Source of the DNA: Clostridia bacterium
Lineage (GTDB): Bacteria; Bacillota; Clostridia; Oscillospirales; Acutalibacteraceae
DNA length: 64,000 bases
Direction of reading: 5' to 3'
Assembly (NCBI GenBank): GCA_900755895.1
Contig: CAAEIG010000104.1
Span: 1-64,000 of the forward strand
Made by a program: the position numbers and the translations under genes. Below, in pieces: positions 1 through 9,609 of the stretch. How positions within the stretch are numbered: the stretch's first letter is position 1; the number at the start of each line of letters is the position of its first letter. Under the pieces are notes generated by a model. The model saw nothing but the letters and a program-made list of their open reading frames with translations. It had not been told where the DNA came from and ran no database searches.

Positions 1-2
1 GT

Positions 3-101
3 CAGTATTTGATTGTTTCGACTTCGCACCGTGTTTGCACCATGAAAAACATTGATTTTACTGACTTCTTCAATGTTTTCTTATCTGGTGCTACCATTTA
101 G
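3..101 (+). other. open frame running in from the window edge (possible 3' end of a gene)
   Basis: A reading frame is open from the first bases to a TAG at 99-101, giving about 32 residues with no start visible. I do not recognise the peptide. It could be the tail of a gene lying to the left, or chance. The next annotated gene ends at 132 on the other strand, so the arrangement would be convergent. Confidence 0.2.
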
Positions 102-131
102 GACGCCCTGTCTTTTTATGCAGGAATCTAT

Positions 132-1418
132 TTATCCAATGGTGTAGGTATCCCGACCGGTGAGGGTCAGGGTGCTGGAATAGAAAGCAGTCATGGCCCG
201 GATCATATACTCCAGGTCCTTGGCGCCAGCGGACTCCAAGGGAGAATGCATGGAGAGCTGGGGCAAACCAATGTCCACTGTGGGCAGGGACACATGGGAA
301 CCGGAGAGGTTCCCCAAGGTGCCGCCTCCGGGGATCTTGGAGTTGTTGTAGTACACCTGCACCGGAACGTCCGCCATCTGGCAGATACGCTGGAAGACTC
401 CAGCAGTCAGAGCGTCGCTGGCATAGCGGGGGCTGTGCTTGACCACCACGCCGCCGTTCAGATAGCAGCGGTTGGTGGGGTCGGACTTCTCCGGGCTGTC
501 CGGATGGACAGCGTGGGCATTGTCAGCCGAGAGCAGGAATCCTCCGGCAATGGCCCGCAGCAGCTCCTCCCGGCCCTTGCCGCAGCCAAGGGCAATGCGC
601 TCCAGCACGTCGGAGAGGAAGGTGGAATCCGCGCCCTGGCGGGTCAGACTGCCGATCTCCTCGTTGTCAAAGAGGGACAGCACGGTGACGTTCTCCCGGT
701 TCTCCCCTTCCAAAAACGCTTTGGTGGCGGCAAAGACACATTCCAAATCGTCCAGGCGAGGAGCGGCGATAAACTCATTCTCCGCACCAAAGATGGTGGG
801 CTGGGCCCGGCTGTACAGGTACAGGTCCCAGGAGAGGATATCCTCCGGGTTCACTCCGGCATTCTCGGCCACCAGGTCCTTCAACTGGGCAGCGCCGCTG
901 CCCAACAGGGGCAGGGTGTCTTTCTGGGTGTCCAGCTTCACGCCTTCATTGACCGTGCGGTTCATGTGGATCGCCACTCCGGGGATCATCAGCAGATCCC
1001 GGCGGATGTCGCACAGCACCGTCTTCACGCCGGTCTCCGTAGCCACTGCCAAGCGTCCTGCCACGGACAGGGGGCGATCCGTCCACAGGTTCAAGGGGGT
1101 ACCTCCGTAAACCTCGGTATTCAGCTTGGTATAGTGGCCCTCCACCTGGATGTCCGGGGACTCCTTCACCTTGAAGCAAGGGGAATCCCCATGGGGAGCC
1201 ACCACGGAAAAGGCGGTGAACTCCCGCTTGGGCACCTGGAAAGCAATGAGGGCGCTGACACCTCGGACGGTGAAATACTTGCCCCCAGGCTGCAAATCCC
1301 AAGCCTGGGTTTCAGAAAGCTCCTCAAAGCCCGCCTGGACCAACATGGCCCGAACAGTAGCCGCGGTGTGGCTGGCGGTGGGAGAGCATTGGATAAAATC
1401 AAAAAGCTGGCGAATCAT
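132..1418 (-). CDS. apeB: M18 family aminopeptidase (aspartyl aminopeptidase type)
   Basis: Cytoplasmic zinc metallopeptidase of about 428 residues, the usual length for family M18, removing N-terminal (often acidic) residues from peptides. Visible family motifs are APHGDSPCFKVK near the N-terminus (metal-binding His), RLDDLE (bridging Asp), LFDNEEIGS (catalytic and metal Glu), SADNAHAVHPD and the C-terminal GGGTLG. The start at 1418 (MIRQLFDF) follows AAAGGAG with eight bases of spacing; a start six codons upstream would overlap that site. The DUF4091 gene lies 90 bases upstream on the same strand, so cotranscription is possible. Substrate preference is not readable from the sequence. Confidence 0.93.
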   Translation of the reverse strand: MIRQLFDFIQCSPTASHTAATVRAMLVQAGFEELSETQAWDLQPGGKYFTVRGVSALIAFQVPKREFTAFSVVAPHGDSPCFKVKESPDIQVEGHYTKLNTEVYGGTPLNLWTDRPLSVAGRLAVATETGVKTVLCDIRRDLLMIPGVAIHMNRTVNEGVKLDTQKDTLPLLGSGAAQLKDLVAENAGVNPEDILSWDLYLYSRAQPTIFGAENEFIAAPRLDDLECVFAATKAFLEGENRENVTVLSLFDNEEIGSLTRQGADSTFLSDVLERIALGCGKGREELLRAIAGGFLLSADNAHAVHPDSPEKSDPTNRCYLNGGVVVKHSPRYASDALTAGVFQRICQMADVPVQVYYNNSKIPGGGTLGNLSGSHVSLPTVDIGLPQLSMHSPLESAGAKDLEYMIRAMTAFYSSTLTLTGRDTYTIG

Positions 1419-1508
1419 GGGAGACACTCCTTTCAAAAGGTGGGAATACTTTCCACAATAAATTCCACGCCTGGGGAATCACCGGACAAACGGCCGGCGT
1501 CCCTGGGC

Positions 1509-3134
1509 TTACAGGTTTGCTTCAATCAAGCGGTTCAGGCGCTCTCTGGCCTCCAGCAGCGCCTCCCCCTCCCGGGGATAGCTGGCAAAGGTCATCTCCG
1601 AGTAACCGGGCAGCACCTGGGCACCCGGATCCTCCCCTGTGAGGGACTGGGCCAGTTCCAGAGCCCGCAGATCCTGGAGGCTGTGATGGAACACCTTCAT
1701 GCGCAAAGACTGCACAGGGCCGTCCTTACCGGGGTAGACACTGAAGGCATCTCCGCCGGGGAAGGCTCCCATAGTATCGGTGATCCGCCAGGGATCCAGC
1801 TTCACCCTGGAATTCTGGCTGTACCAGAAATTGTAGCCCCAGTGCAAAAATCCGGTGATTCCAAACTTGTACAGCTGCCAGCCCACGATCCGGTTACGGA
1901 AGGAGGGCATTGCCAAGAAGCGGTTGCCCACATCCACGCCCTGGGCACAGCAGTAATAGGCCCACAGATTGGGAACCTTGCGCTCCAAAAACGGAACAAT
2001 ATGATTGGTGGCCGCCACGGGATGCTCCACCAAACCTTCATCGTAATAGGCGGGCTCGGACAGAGCGTCGTACAGGGGGAATTCCCCCAGATAGGGCTTT
2101 ACCAGCTCCTTGGCCTTGCGGTAGGACTCCAAGTGCTCCTGACCGGGCTCGTCGGAGATGTGGAACACCGCCTTGCCGGACAGCCCCTGCTCCCGCAGGA
2201 AATCTGTGAGCGCCGGAAGCAGCTGGCCTATAAAAGCAGCGTACTCCGGGGAATCAGCGGGCACATCCCATCCGAAGATCCGCCGACGGACACCGTTCTC
2301 CGTGGCGTAGATCGCGGGGGTGGCCTTGGCGCCCCACTGGGTGAACAGATGGGAGATCTCAAAATGCTCCACCCCGCAGCGGCGGGCCATCTTCACAAAG
2401 CGCTCCACCTGGGTGAAGTCAAAGGAGTAGCGGTCGCCGTCCTTTTCCACACCCAGCAGCTGCACACAGAGCCGCTCCTCCCCGATTTCCGTATCCAGGG
2501 GCGGGGTGAAAATAGGAGTCAACACCATGTTCATGCCCTCCTGAGCTGCGGCGGTCAGGAAGCTCTCCCACAGCGCCCAATGTTCCTCCGAGTAAACCGG
2601 GACGCCATAGTAATCCGCCAGGCAATCCCCGTGGAACCACTGGGTGTACAGCAGCTTCTGCTCTGGGAGATCCACCCCCACCACATGGAAGGTGGCATCC
2701 GCTTGCACGCTGCCGTCCTTACAGGTGATGTGCAAGGTGACCGGGTAGTCCCCGGCGGAACAGCCCTTGGGAACCTTCACATTCACCCATAGCACGGTGG
2801 GGTAGAAGGCGTTCAGCTGCACTACACCGTCCGGAATAGGCAGCAGCGGGTCGGGGAAAAGCCCCGCCTGATGGGTCAAGTAGTCGGGATCCTCCAGGGC
2901 GTCGGGATAGCAGGCCAGAGCGCTGGGCACCTGACCCACCTGGAACACCTCCACCGGCAGAGCCGACTCCACGGAGACAGTCCCCGGCTGGGTCCCCCAA
3001 CCCTCCAAATCCACCACAGCCTGAAAAGCGCACTCTTCGCCTCCCAGGCAGCTCATGCCCGACCAGGGCTTGGAAGGGAGTTTCCCGTCCAGAAAGATCT
3101 TTTCCAGCGAGGAATACAGTTTGACAGAGAGCAT
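1509..3134 (-). CDS. DUF4091 domain protein, putative GH123-like glycoside hydrolase
   Basis: A 541-residue protein without a signal peptide. It has an N-terminal beta-rich part (about 1-150) followed by a TIM-barrel-like DUF4091 region. The segment FHISDEPGQEHLESY carries the Asp-Glu pair that family GH123 N-acetyl-beta-galactosaminidases use in substrate-assisted catalysis; that the pair works this way here is inference. The C-terminal region is rich in aromatic residues (WAYYCCAQG, GFLHWGYNFW), as expected of a sugar-binding barrel. AAGGAGGT precedes the start. It lies 76 bases downstream of the radical SAM gene. A cytoplasmic location would suit imported host-glycan fragments. Confidence 0.75.
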   Translation of the reverse strand: MLSVKLYSSLEKIFLDGKLPSKPWSGMSCLGGEECAFQAVVDLEGWGTQPGTVSVESALPVEVFQVGQVPSALACYPDALEDPDYLTHQAGLFPDPLLPIPDGVVQLNAFYPTVLWVNVKVPKGCSAGDYPVTLHITCKDGSVQADATFHVVGVDLPEQKLLYTQWFHGDCLADYYGVPVYSEEHWALWESFLTAAAQEGMNMVLTPIFTPPLDTEIGEERLCVQLLGVEKDGDRYSFDFTQVERFVKMARRCGVEHFEISHLFTQWGAKATPAIYATENGVRRRIFGWDVPADSPEYAAFIGQLLPALTDFLREQGLSGKAVFHISDEPGQEHLESYRKAKELVKPYLGEFPLYDALSEPAYYDEGLVEHPVAATNHIVPFLERKVPNLWAYYCCAQGVDVGNRFLAMPSFRNRIVGWQLYKFGITGFLHWGYNFWYSQNSRVKLDPWRITDTMGAFPGGDAFSVYPGKDGPVQSLRMKVFHHSLQDLRALELAQSLTGEDPGAQVLPGYSEMTFASYPREGEALLEARERLNRLIEANL

Positions 3135-3210
3135 AGGAATACCTCCTTGGCATCTATAAGATAAGCAGCCCCCACAGGAGCTGCTTTCCTTGCGTGTAAA
3201 AACAGGCGGC

Positions 3211-4083
3211 TCAATCCAGGTCCCACTGGGGAATATACCCCTCCCCTTTGGCCTTGCGGGACTGGGTGAATCCCTCCAAGCCCAGAGTGAACAGAGCGTC
3301 CTCCACTTTGTCCTGCTCCCGGCGAGTGATGGGACGGTTCAGCTCCGGAAAGGCATCCAGCTCCCCGCAGGGAGTGTATTGAGCCATGAGGCTGACAGGG
3401 ATTCCAGGGAACTCCTGCTGGATCCGCTCCAGGCAAGCGATGGAATTCTTGGTGTGACCGGGCAAAATCAAATGCCGGATCAGCACACCCCGCTCCATCA
3501 TGCCATCCTCTCCGTAGACGGGAGCTCCCACTTGGCGCACCATCTCGGCAATGGCCGCCCGAGCCCGTCCAGGATAGTCCTCCGCTCGTGAAAGCTGCCG
3601 GGCCAGGACCGGATCGTCATATTTGTAGTCGGGCAGGTAGATATCCACCAAACCCTCCAGAGTCTTCAGCGTTTCCACTCGCTCATAGCCAGAGGTGTTA
3701 TACACCACCGGGACGGGCAGTTTTTTTAAAAGCAGCGCCTGACGGATCTGGGGCACAAAATGAGTGGGAGTCACCAGGTTGATGTTGTGAGCCCCCTGGG
3801 CCACCAGGTCAAAGAAGATCCGGGAAAGCTCCTCCGGAGTGACCTTCCTGCCCCGCACCGGCCCGTGACTGATCTGCCCGTTTTGGCAGTAGATACAGCC
3901 CAACGTGCATCCGGTGAAGAACACCGCCCCGCTGCCTCGCTGTCCGCTAATAGGAGGTTCCTCCCAAAAGTGGAGAGCTGCTCGGGCAATGCGGGCGGTC
4001 TCGCCGCTGCGGCAGACGCCTGCTCCTTCCTCCCCCCGGGGAACACCGCATTCCCTGGGGCACAAATGGCAGGCGGAAATCAT
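3211..4083 (-). CDS. radical SAM protein, PflA-like activating-enzyme family
   Basis: A 290-residue enzyme with the radical S-adenosylmethionine cluster motif CTLGCIYC (Cys59, Cys63, Cys66) in a CX3CX2C arrangement. An N-terminal cysteine set (ACHLCPREC, then Cys24) suggests a second metal or Fe-S site. The set matches the family of putative pyruvate-formate-lyase-activating-like proteins of unknown substrate. The start at 4083 overlaps the stop of the upstream gene as ATGA, implying translational coupling, and no strong ribosome site lies before it. No glycyl radical enzyme is nearby, so classical activation of such a partner is not supported by context. The reaction is unknown. Confidence 0.85.
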   Translation of the reverse strand: MISACHLCPRECGVPRGEEGAGVCRSGETARIARAALHFWEEPPISGQRGSGAVFFTGCTLGCIYCQNGQISHGPVRGRKVTPEELSRIFFDLVAQGAHNINLVTPTHFVPQIRQALLLKKLPVPVVYNTSGYERVETLKTLEGLVDIYLPDYKYDDPVLARQLSRAEDYPGRARAAIAEMVRQVGAPVYGEDGMMERGVLIRHLILPGHTKNSIACLERIQQEFPGIPVSLMAQYTPCGELDAFPELNRPITRREQDKVEDALFTLGLEGFTQSRKAKGEGYIPQWDLD

Positions 4084-5771
4084 GCTTTTTTGTCCCCAAG
4101 AGCCAGCATGGCACAATTGCTGCCCCGCTGGCCACGGGTCTTGCGATGGGAGAAGATCAAATCGCTTTCACACATGGTGCACACCTGGCCCACGGTGATA
4201 TGCTCCTCCTTCACCCCGGCGGAAAGCAGGAACTGCCGGTTGCACTCCCACAGGTCCACATGGTACTTGTCCCGCTGGGGTCCGGTGACGAATTTCTCCG
4301 CCTGGGGAAGCTTCAAGAACTCCAGGGCCACGGGCTCATCCACCTCAAAGCACTCCTTGCCGATGGAAGGTCCAATGGCCACTCGCAGTGCCTCAGGCCG
4401 GGTGGAGAACTCCAAAGCCATGCGCTCGGTCATGGCCTTAGCCATGCCTGCGGCGGTACCCCGCCACCCGGCATGGGCCAGGCCAATGGCGTGGTGTTCC
4501 GGGTCTACAAAGTAAAGGGGCACACAGTCGGCACAGTAGATCACCAGGGTAACACTGGGGTCATCGGTGCACAGGCCGTCGATGGAATCCATATCCTTCT
4601 CACGCCAGATGCCGATCCCCCTTTGTTCCTTGCCCACCCGGCGGATATTGATGTGGTGGTCCTGGGCGCCGCAGACCAGGGAATCCGGGGCAAATCCGGC
4701 GGCGGCACAGAAGCGCCTGTAGTTCTCCGCTACCCGGTCCTCCTCGTCCCCACGGTTGAAGCCCAGGTTCATGGAGGCAAACTGCCCCTCGCTGACTCCG
4801 CCGATTCGGGTGGTAAAGGCGTGATTGACAAAATCCAGATCCTTCCAACCAGCAAAGCGCAGCACACCCACCCCCTGGGGCAGGGTCAGTTCCATATCGC
4901 CCACCGGTCCGGCTACAGCCTGACGGGGGGATTCCAAATCCGGCAAAGGGAAGGTTTTTTTATTCACGGCAAGTCCCTCGTATTTCTGTTTAATCGTCAG
5001 CCGCCCGGCAAACAGGTGTCCGCAGCGGGTACAGCGGAAATCCGCCCGGAAGCTCTTATTTTTCAAGCTCCACTTGGTCAGCCTGCGGCTCTCCTCCCCG
5101 CACCTGGGGCAGGGAAACCGCAGATGACTCTTCTCCACCAGGGGGCTGTGCAGGTCACAGACATAGGTGGTCTTAAAGGTGATGCGCCGGTAAAACTCCC
5201 GGTCACACAGGTCGATATAGGGGGCAATGGCCTGCCGGTCATAGACCCGCCGCAGGACCTGCAGAGTCACCAGGCTGTCATCCAACGCCCGGTGATGGTC
5301 CATCCCCGAGACATCCAATCCCAACAGCTCCGCAGCCCGGGAGAGACCCACCTGCTCCTTGCGGCCCAGTCCCATACGGTCCTGGGCAAAGACCTGCAGA
5401 TCACAGTAGCGGGACAAAAAGGGCACGTGCTCATCCCCGCTGAAATAGCGGCAGTTCTCAATGAGGGTCAAAATATCCGAGGTACCCCAGGTCATGATGA
5501 CGCAGTCCCCGGCCCAGCGCTTGAAGCGGCTCACCGCCTGCATAAAGGTCATGCCGTTGTGCAGATTTTCATCGGTGATGCTGGTGAGGCTCTGAATGGT
5601 GGAACTGATATGCTTTGCCACCTGAGGCTTGACAAAACAGGAAAAGGTGGATCTCTCTGTGAGGTCCGGCCCGCATTTTACCGCGCCGAACTCGATGATC
5701 TCGTTGATATAGCCCTGCAGTCGCCGGCTGTAAGTGCCGTTCCACTCCAGGTCCAATATGACGATGTCCAA
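4080..5771 (-). CDS. fusion protein: DEDDh 3'-5' exonuclease, zinc ribbon, PgeF/YfiH multicopper-oxidase-like domain
   Basis: One uninterrupted 563-residue frame with three parts. Residues 1-185 are a DnaQ-like exonuclease: DLE with Asp7 and Glu9, Asp99 in TSDIL, and HRALDD with His160 and Asp165. Residues 221-250 hold two CxxC pairs (CPRC and CTRC), a zinc ribbon. Residues 290-563 are a PgeF/YfiH (laccase-domain) protein with the metal-site residues DHH (372-373), CADC (413-416) and AHAGWRGT (His433). PgeF proteins remove mis-incorporated residues from peptidoglycan precursors or act as purine nucleoside phosphorylases. I choose the TTG at 5771, eight bases after AAAGGAG; the GTG at 5780 overlaps that site. 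The radical SAM gene overlaps the 3' end. Confidence 0.88.
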   Translation of the reverse strand: MDIVILDLEWNGTYSRRLQGYINEIIEFGAVKCGPDLTERSTFSCFVKPQVAKHISSTIQSLTSITDENLHNGMTFMQAVSRFKRWAGDCVIMTWGTSDILTLIENCRYFSGDEHVPFLSRYCDLQVFAQDRMGLGRKEQVGLSRAAELLGLDVSGMDHHRALDDSLVTLQVLRRVYDRQAIAPYIDLCDREFYRRITFKTTYVCDLHSPLVEKSHLRFPCPRCGEESRRLTKWSLKNKSFRADFRCTRCGHLFAGRLTIKQKYEGLAVNKKTFPLPDLESPRQAVAGPVGDMELTLPQGVGVLRFAGWKDLDFVNHAFTTRIGGVSEGQFASMNLGFNRGDEEDRVAENYRRFCAAAGFAPDSLVCGAQDHHINIRRVGKEQRGIGIWREKDMDSIDGLCTDDPSVTLVIYCADCVPLYFVDPEHHAIGLAHAGWRGTAAGMAKAMTERMALEFSTRPEALRVAIGPSIGKECFEVDEPVALEFLKLPQAEKFVTGPQRDKYHVDLWECNRQFLLSAGVKEEHITVGQVCTMCESDLIFSHRKTRGQRGSNCAMLALGDKKA

Positions 5772-5934
5772 CCGGTTCACTCCTTTCCTCCGCCCTAAGG
5801 GACACGCGGAACTGGGTCCCGCACAGTTCCCTCGGACAGCTTTAGGTAGGCAGGAACACCCCGAAGGGCCGCCCCTGCAAGAGGGCTACGCTTTGACCCA
5901 GCTCCCGCCGGCAATCAAAGCCGTTTTTCTCTAT

Positions 5935-5957
5935 GCAGCGCTTTTTGAAAGCGCTGC
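5935..5957. other. perfect hairpin downstream of typA
   Basis: An inverted repeat with ten-base arms (GCAGCGCTTT) lies between typA and the exonuclease fusion. Neither side has a T-run, so it is not a classic intrinsic terminator. It faintly resembles the hairpin arms of the intergenic repeats at 44.65 and 59.4 kb, but the resemblance is too weak to claim. Confidence 0.4.
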
Positions 5958-5977
5958 ACTTTCACGCCCTTTGGCGA

Positions 5978-7804
5978 TTACTTCTTCTTGCTGGCCTGCT
6001 TCATGCGCAGCTCCTTGGACAGGATCCCCTTGCGCATCCGCACGCTCTTGGGAGTGACCTCCACCAGCTCATCATCGGCGATGAACTCCAAACACTGCTC
6101 CAAGCTCAGCTGAGAATGGGGCACCAGCTTCAGAGCGTCATCGGAACCGGAGGCACGGGTGTTGGTGGCGTGCTTCTTCTTGCACACATTCACCACAATA
6201 TCCTCGTTCTTGGGGTTGGAGCCCACGATCATGCCCTCATAGACCTCCACGCCGGGTCCAATGAACATTCTGCCCCGCTCCTGGGCATAGAACAGGCCGT
6301 AAGCGGTAGACTCTCCTGTCTCGTGGGCAATGATGGAACCCTGGGTCCGCTGCTGGATGTCCCCCTTATAGGGCTCATAGCTGTCGAACACGTGGTTCAT
6401 GATGCCATTGCCGTTGGTGTCGGTCAAGAACTCCGAGCGGTAGCCCATCAGGCCCCGGGCCGGGATCTTGAACTCCATGTGGGTGGTGCCGGACTCCCGA
6501 GAGCCCATATTCAGCAGCTCGGCCTTTCGGGCTCCGATTTTTTCCATGACAGCGCCCACGTAGTTGTCGGGCACTTCGATCATCAGAAGTTCCATGGGCT
6601 CCAGAAGCTTGCCGTCCTTGTCCTGCTTGTAGATGACGGTGGGACGGGACACCTGGAACTCATATCCCTGGCGGCGCATCTGCTCGATGAGGATGGACAG
6701 GTGCAGCTCGCCACGGCCGGAGACCTTATAGGTGTCGGTGGAATCAGTTTCCTCCACCCGCATGGCCACGTTGGTCTCCACCTCTTTGAACAGCCGGTCC
6801 CGCAGGTTCCGAGAGGTGACAAACTTGCCCTCACGGCCGGCAAAGGGGGAGTTGTTCACCATGAAGTTCATGGACACCGTGGGCTCATCGATCTTCACAA
6901 AGGGCAGAGGCTCCACGCAGTCGGTGGCGCAGGCGGTCTGACCGATGTTCAGATCGCTGATGCCGGACACAGCGATGATGTCTCCCAATGCGGCCGACTC
7001 GTGCTCCACACGCTTGAGGCCCTCGAACTGATAGAGCTTGGTGATGCGGGCATTTTGAGTAGTTTCCTCGCCACCGCCGCAGATGGTGACCGTCTGACCC
7101 ACCTGGATGGAGCCACGCTCCACACGGCCGATGCCGATACGGCCCACATAGTCGTCATAGTCGATGTTGGAGAACAACACCTGGGTGGGGCCCTCCAGAT
7201 CCCCTTCGGGGCAGGGGACTTCGTTCACGATCATCTCAAACAGGGGAGTCATATCCGTGCCGGGCTTGTCCGCCTCCAAAGAGGCGTAGCCGTCCCGGGC
7301 GGAAGCGTAGCACACCGGGAACTCTAGCTGATCGTCGTTGGCACCCAGCTCGATGAACAGGTCCAGCACTTCGTCCACCACTTCTGCGGGACGGGCACCG
7401 GGACGGTCAATTTTATTGAGCACCACCACGGGCTTCTTGCCCAGTGCCAATGCTTTTTTCAGCACAAAACGGGTCTGGGGCATGCAGCCTTCAAAGGCGT
7501 CCACCAACAGCAGCACGCCGTCCACCATCTGCAGCACCCGCTCCACCTCGCCGCCAAAGTCGGCGTGTCCGGGAGTGTCCACAATGTTGATTTTGATATC
7601 CTGATACATCACTGCAGTGTTCTTGGACAGGATGGTGATGCCGCGTTCCCGCTCCAAATCGCCGGAGTCCATCACTCGTTCCGCCACGGCCTCGTTCTGA
7701 CGGAACACGCCGCTCTGACGCAGCAGCTGATCCACCAGGGTGGTCTTGCCGTGATCCACGTGGGCAATGATGGCCACGTTGCGCAAATTCTCTCTCTTTG
7801 CCAT
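5978..7804 (-). CDS. typA: translational GTPase TypA/BipA
   Basis: A 608-residue ribosome-associated GTPase, the normal length for BipA, which assists 50S assembly and stress adaptation. G1 is [16 protein letters not shown]3 is [14 protein letters not shown] and G4 is NKIDR; the EF-G-like domains and the BipA-specific C-terminal region follow, ending in a basic tail. Two starts are close: 7804 (MAKREN) and 7813 (MGSMAK); AAAGGA sits only three bases before the upstream one, so I prefer 7804. It is transcribed from a TATAAT promoter at 7902-7930, divergent from the MATE gene. The fusion protein gene follows after about 200 bases. Confidence 0.96.
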   Translation of the reverse strand: MAKRENLRNVAIIAHVDHGKTTLVDQLLRQSGVFRQNEAVAERVMDSGDLERERGITILSKNTAVMYQDIKINIVDTPGHADFGGEVERVLQMVDGVLLLVDAFEGCMPQTRFVLKKALALGKKPVVVLNKIDRPGARPAEVVDEVLDLFIELGANDDQLEFPVCYASARDGYASLEADKPGTDMTPLFEMIVNEVPCPEGDLEGPTQVLFSNIDYDDYVGRIGIGRVERGSIQVGQTVTICGGGEETTQNARITKLYQFEGLKRVEHESAALGDIIAVSGISDLNIGQTACATDCVEPLPFVKIDEPTVSMNFMVNNSPFAGREGKFVTSRNLRDRLFKEVETNVAMRVEETDSTDTYKVSGRGELHLSILIEQMRRQGYEFQVSRPTVIYKQDKDGKLLEPMELLMIEVPDNYVGAVMEKIGARKAELLNMGSRESGTTHMEFKIPARGLMGYRSEFLTDTNGNGIMNHVFDSYEPYKGDIQQRTQGSIIAHETGESTAYGLFYAQERGRMFIGPGVEVYEGMIVGSNPKNEDIVVNVCKKKHATNTRASGSDDALKLVPHSQLSLEQCLEFIADDELVEVTPKSVRMRKGILSKELRMKQASKKK

Positions 7805-7901
7805 TGATCCCATCGTTCCTTTCCTGAAAAGTGCCTCCCCGGGGGAGGCCGCCCCCTTGGGGCGCAAAATCCGAACGCGCTATTCTCGCATGAACCGATT
7901 T

Positions 7902-7930
7902 ATTATACCACCAAACAGCCTCTTTGAAAA
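7902..7930 (-). promoter_or_regulatory. sigma-A promoter for typA
   Basis: The minus strand reads TTTTCA, 17 bases, then a perfect TATAAT. It lies about 90 bases before the typA start. The -35 box is weak; the -10 box and spacing are good. Confidence 0.5.
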
Positions 7931-8076
7931 GACCGAATTTGGCATGATACCGGGGTTTTCCAGGGACACTGCACACACCTGGTACAAGTGTCCAAAAACG
8001 CAAGAAACCAATCAGCTTTTTTGGGGACGTCAAATCCCAACTATGAGGTAAAGGAATCCAGCCCCCACCGTTCAGC

Positions 8077-8105
8077 TTGCAAGTTTTGTCAAATTCCTGT
8101 AAAAT
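8077..8105 (+). promoter_or_regulatory. sigma-A promoter for the MATE exporter
   Basis: TTGCAA, 17 bases, TAAAAT. Transcription would begin near 8112, which supports the downstream start codon at 8155 rather than the in-frame ATG at 8104. Confidence 0.55.
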
Positions 8106-8154
8106 GGTTGTAGAATCAACCAATTCCCTCACAGAAAGGACTGGGATCCTCCCC

Positions 8155-9540
8155 ATGACCAACACCCAGACAAGTGACTTTTCCAAGGGCAGTGTGGCCG
8201 GGAACATTCTCCGCCTGGCAGTGCCCATGACCGTGGCCCAGCTGATCAACGTCCTCTACAGTGTGGTGGACCGGATGTACATCGGCCGCCTGCCCGACGC
8301 CGCCGGCAACGCCCTGACAGGACTGGGACTTACCTTCCCCATCATCTCCATTGTCACGGCTTTTGCAAACCTGTTCGGCATGGGCGGCTCCCCACTGTTT
8401 TCCATTGAGCGGGGCAGAAACAACACGGAAAAAGCCAAGGAGATCATGGGCAACACCTTTGCGCTGCTGGTGGGTACCGGCGTGGTGCTCACCGCCGTGA
8501 TCCTGCTGATTAAGCGCCCCCTGCTCTACGCCTTCGGCGCCAGCGACACCACCTATCCCTACGCCGACGGCTATATCACTATCTATCTGCTGGGCAGCAT
8601 CTTTGTCATGGTCAGCCTGGGGATGAACAACTTCATCAACGCCCAGGGCTTCGGACGCAAGGGCATGATGACCGTACTCATCGGCGCGGTCACCAACATC
8701 GCTCTGGATCCCGTCTTTATTTTTGTCCTGCACATGGGTGTGCGGGGCGCTGCTTTGGCCACCATCATCTCCCAGTTTCTCTCCGCTTTGTGGGCCGTCT
8801 CCTTTCTCCGGGGCAAAAAAGCCCTCATCCGGCTGGAACTACCCTACCTGCGGCTGAATTTCAAGCTGGTGGGTAAAATCGTGGGGCTGGGCTTTTCCAG
8901 CTTTGTCATGGCTATCACCAACTCCATGGTTCAGGTGGCCTGCAACTCCACCTTGCAGACCTTCGGCGGCGATCTGTATGTGGGCGTGATGACCATCATC
9001 AACTCTGTGCGGGAAGTGGTCACCACCCCCATCAACGGCGTCACCAGCGCGGCCCAGCCTGTTATGGGCTTTAACTACGGCGCAAAACAGTATCACCGGG
9101 TCCGCACCGGCATCCTCTTTACCACTATCGTCTGCGTAGTGTACACCACCGCAGTCTGGCTGCTGCTGTTCCTGTTCCCGCAGTTTTTCATCGGCCTGTT
9201 CTCCGGGGAGGCAGCCTTGCGAGAAGCCGCTGTGCCCAGCATGCACATCTATTTCTTCGGGTTCTTCATGATGAGCCTCCAGATGGCCGGCCAAAGTGCT
9301 GCCGTGGCCTTGGGACGCTCCAAACAGGCGGTGTTCTTCTCCCTGTTCCGGAAGGTGATCATCGTGGTGCCCCTGACACTTTTGCTCCCCCACCTGTTCG
9401 GACTGGGTGTGGACGGTGTATTCCTGGCAGAGCCCATCTCCAATTTCATTGGCGGAGGCGCCTGCTACATCACCATGCTGCTGACCATCTGGCGGGAAAT
9501 GAACCGAAAAGAAAAGGCCTCCCTGGCTGAAAAGCCTTGA
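8155..9540 (+). CDS. MATE family efflux transporter
   Basis: A 461-residue membrane protein with about twelve hydrophobic segments, the standard MATE length. Typical features are the N-terminal KGSVAGNILRLAVPM, the helix-1 stretch YSVVDRMYIGRL and, mid-protein, NSVREVVTTPINGVTSAAQPVMGFNYGA. MATE exporters move cationic drugs or metabolites out in exchange for Na+ or H+; the substrate here is unknown. AAAGGA lies upstream of the ATG at 8155 but about 15 bases away, so the start is moderately certain. The gene is divergent from typA and ends at a bidirectional terminator. A second, diverged MATE gene is at 39.7 kb. Confidence 0.93.
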   Translation: MTNTQTSDFSKGSVAGNILRLAVPMTVAQLINVLYSVVDRMYIGRLPDAAGNALTGLGLTFPIISIVTAFANLFGMGGSPLFSIERGRNNTEKAKEIMGNTFALLVGTGVVLTAVILLIKRPLLYAFGASDTTYPYADGYITIYLLGSIFVMVSLGMNNFINAQGFGRKGMMTVLIGAVTNIALDPVFIFVLHMGVRGAALATIISQFLSALWAVSFLRGKKALIRLELPYLRLNFKLVGKIVGLGFSSFVMAITNSMVQVACNSTLQTFGGDLYVGVMTIINSVREVVTTPINGVTSAAQPVMGFNYGAKQYHRVRTGILFTTIVCVVYTTAVWLLLFLFPQFFIGLFSGEAALREAAVPSMHIYFFGFFMMSLQMAGQSAAVALGRSKQAVFFSLFRKVIIVVPLTLLLPHLFGLGVDGVFLAEPISNFIGGGACYITMLLTIWREMNRKEKASLAEKP

Positions 9541-9571
9541 GGTCCTTTCCCCTGTTCTGAAAACCAGCCAA

Positions 9572-9609
9572 ATAGAAAAAGGAGGTGCTTTTGCACCTCC
9601 TTTTTCTAT
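9572..9609. terminator. bidirectional intrinsic terminator
   Basis: Arms of 17 bases around a TTTT loop, with A/T-runs on both sides. It separates the MATE gene from the convergent sigma/anti-sigma operon, and its right arm contains the anti-sigma stop codon. Confidence 0.9.

Noticed and set aside
246..2792. An 848-codon plus-strand frame across apeB and the DUF4091 gene
   Set aside because: It spans two well-supported minus-strand genes and the spacer between them; composition is that of an antisense shadow.
4146..5798. A 550-codon frame antisense to the exonuclease-PgeF gene
   Set aside because: The opposite strand carries intact catalytic motifs of two families; this frame has none.
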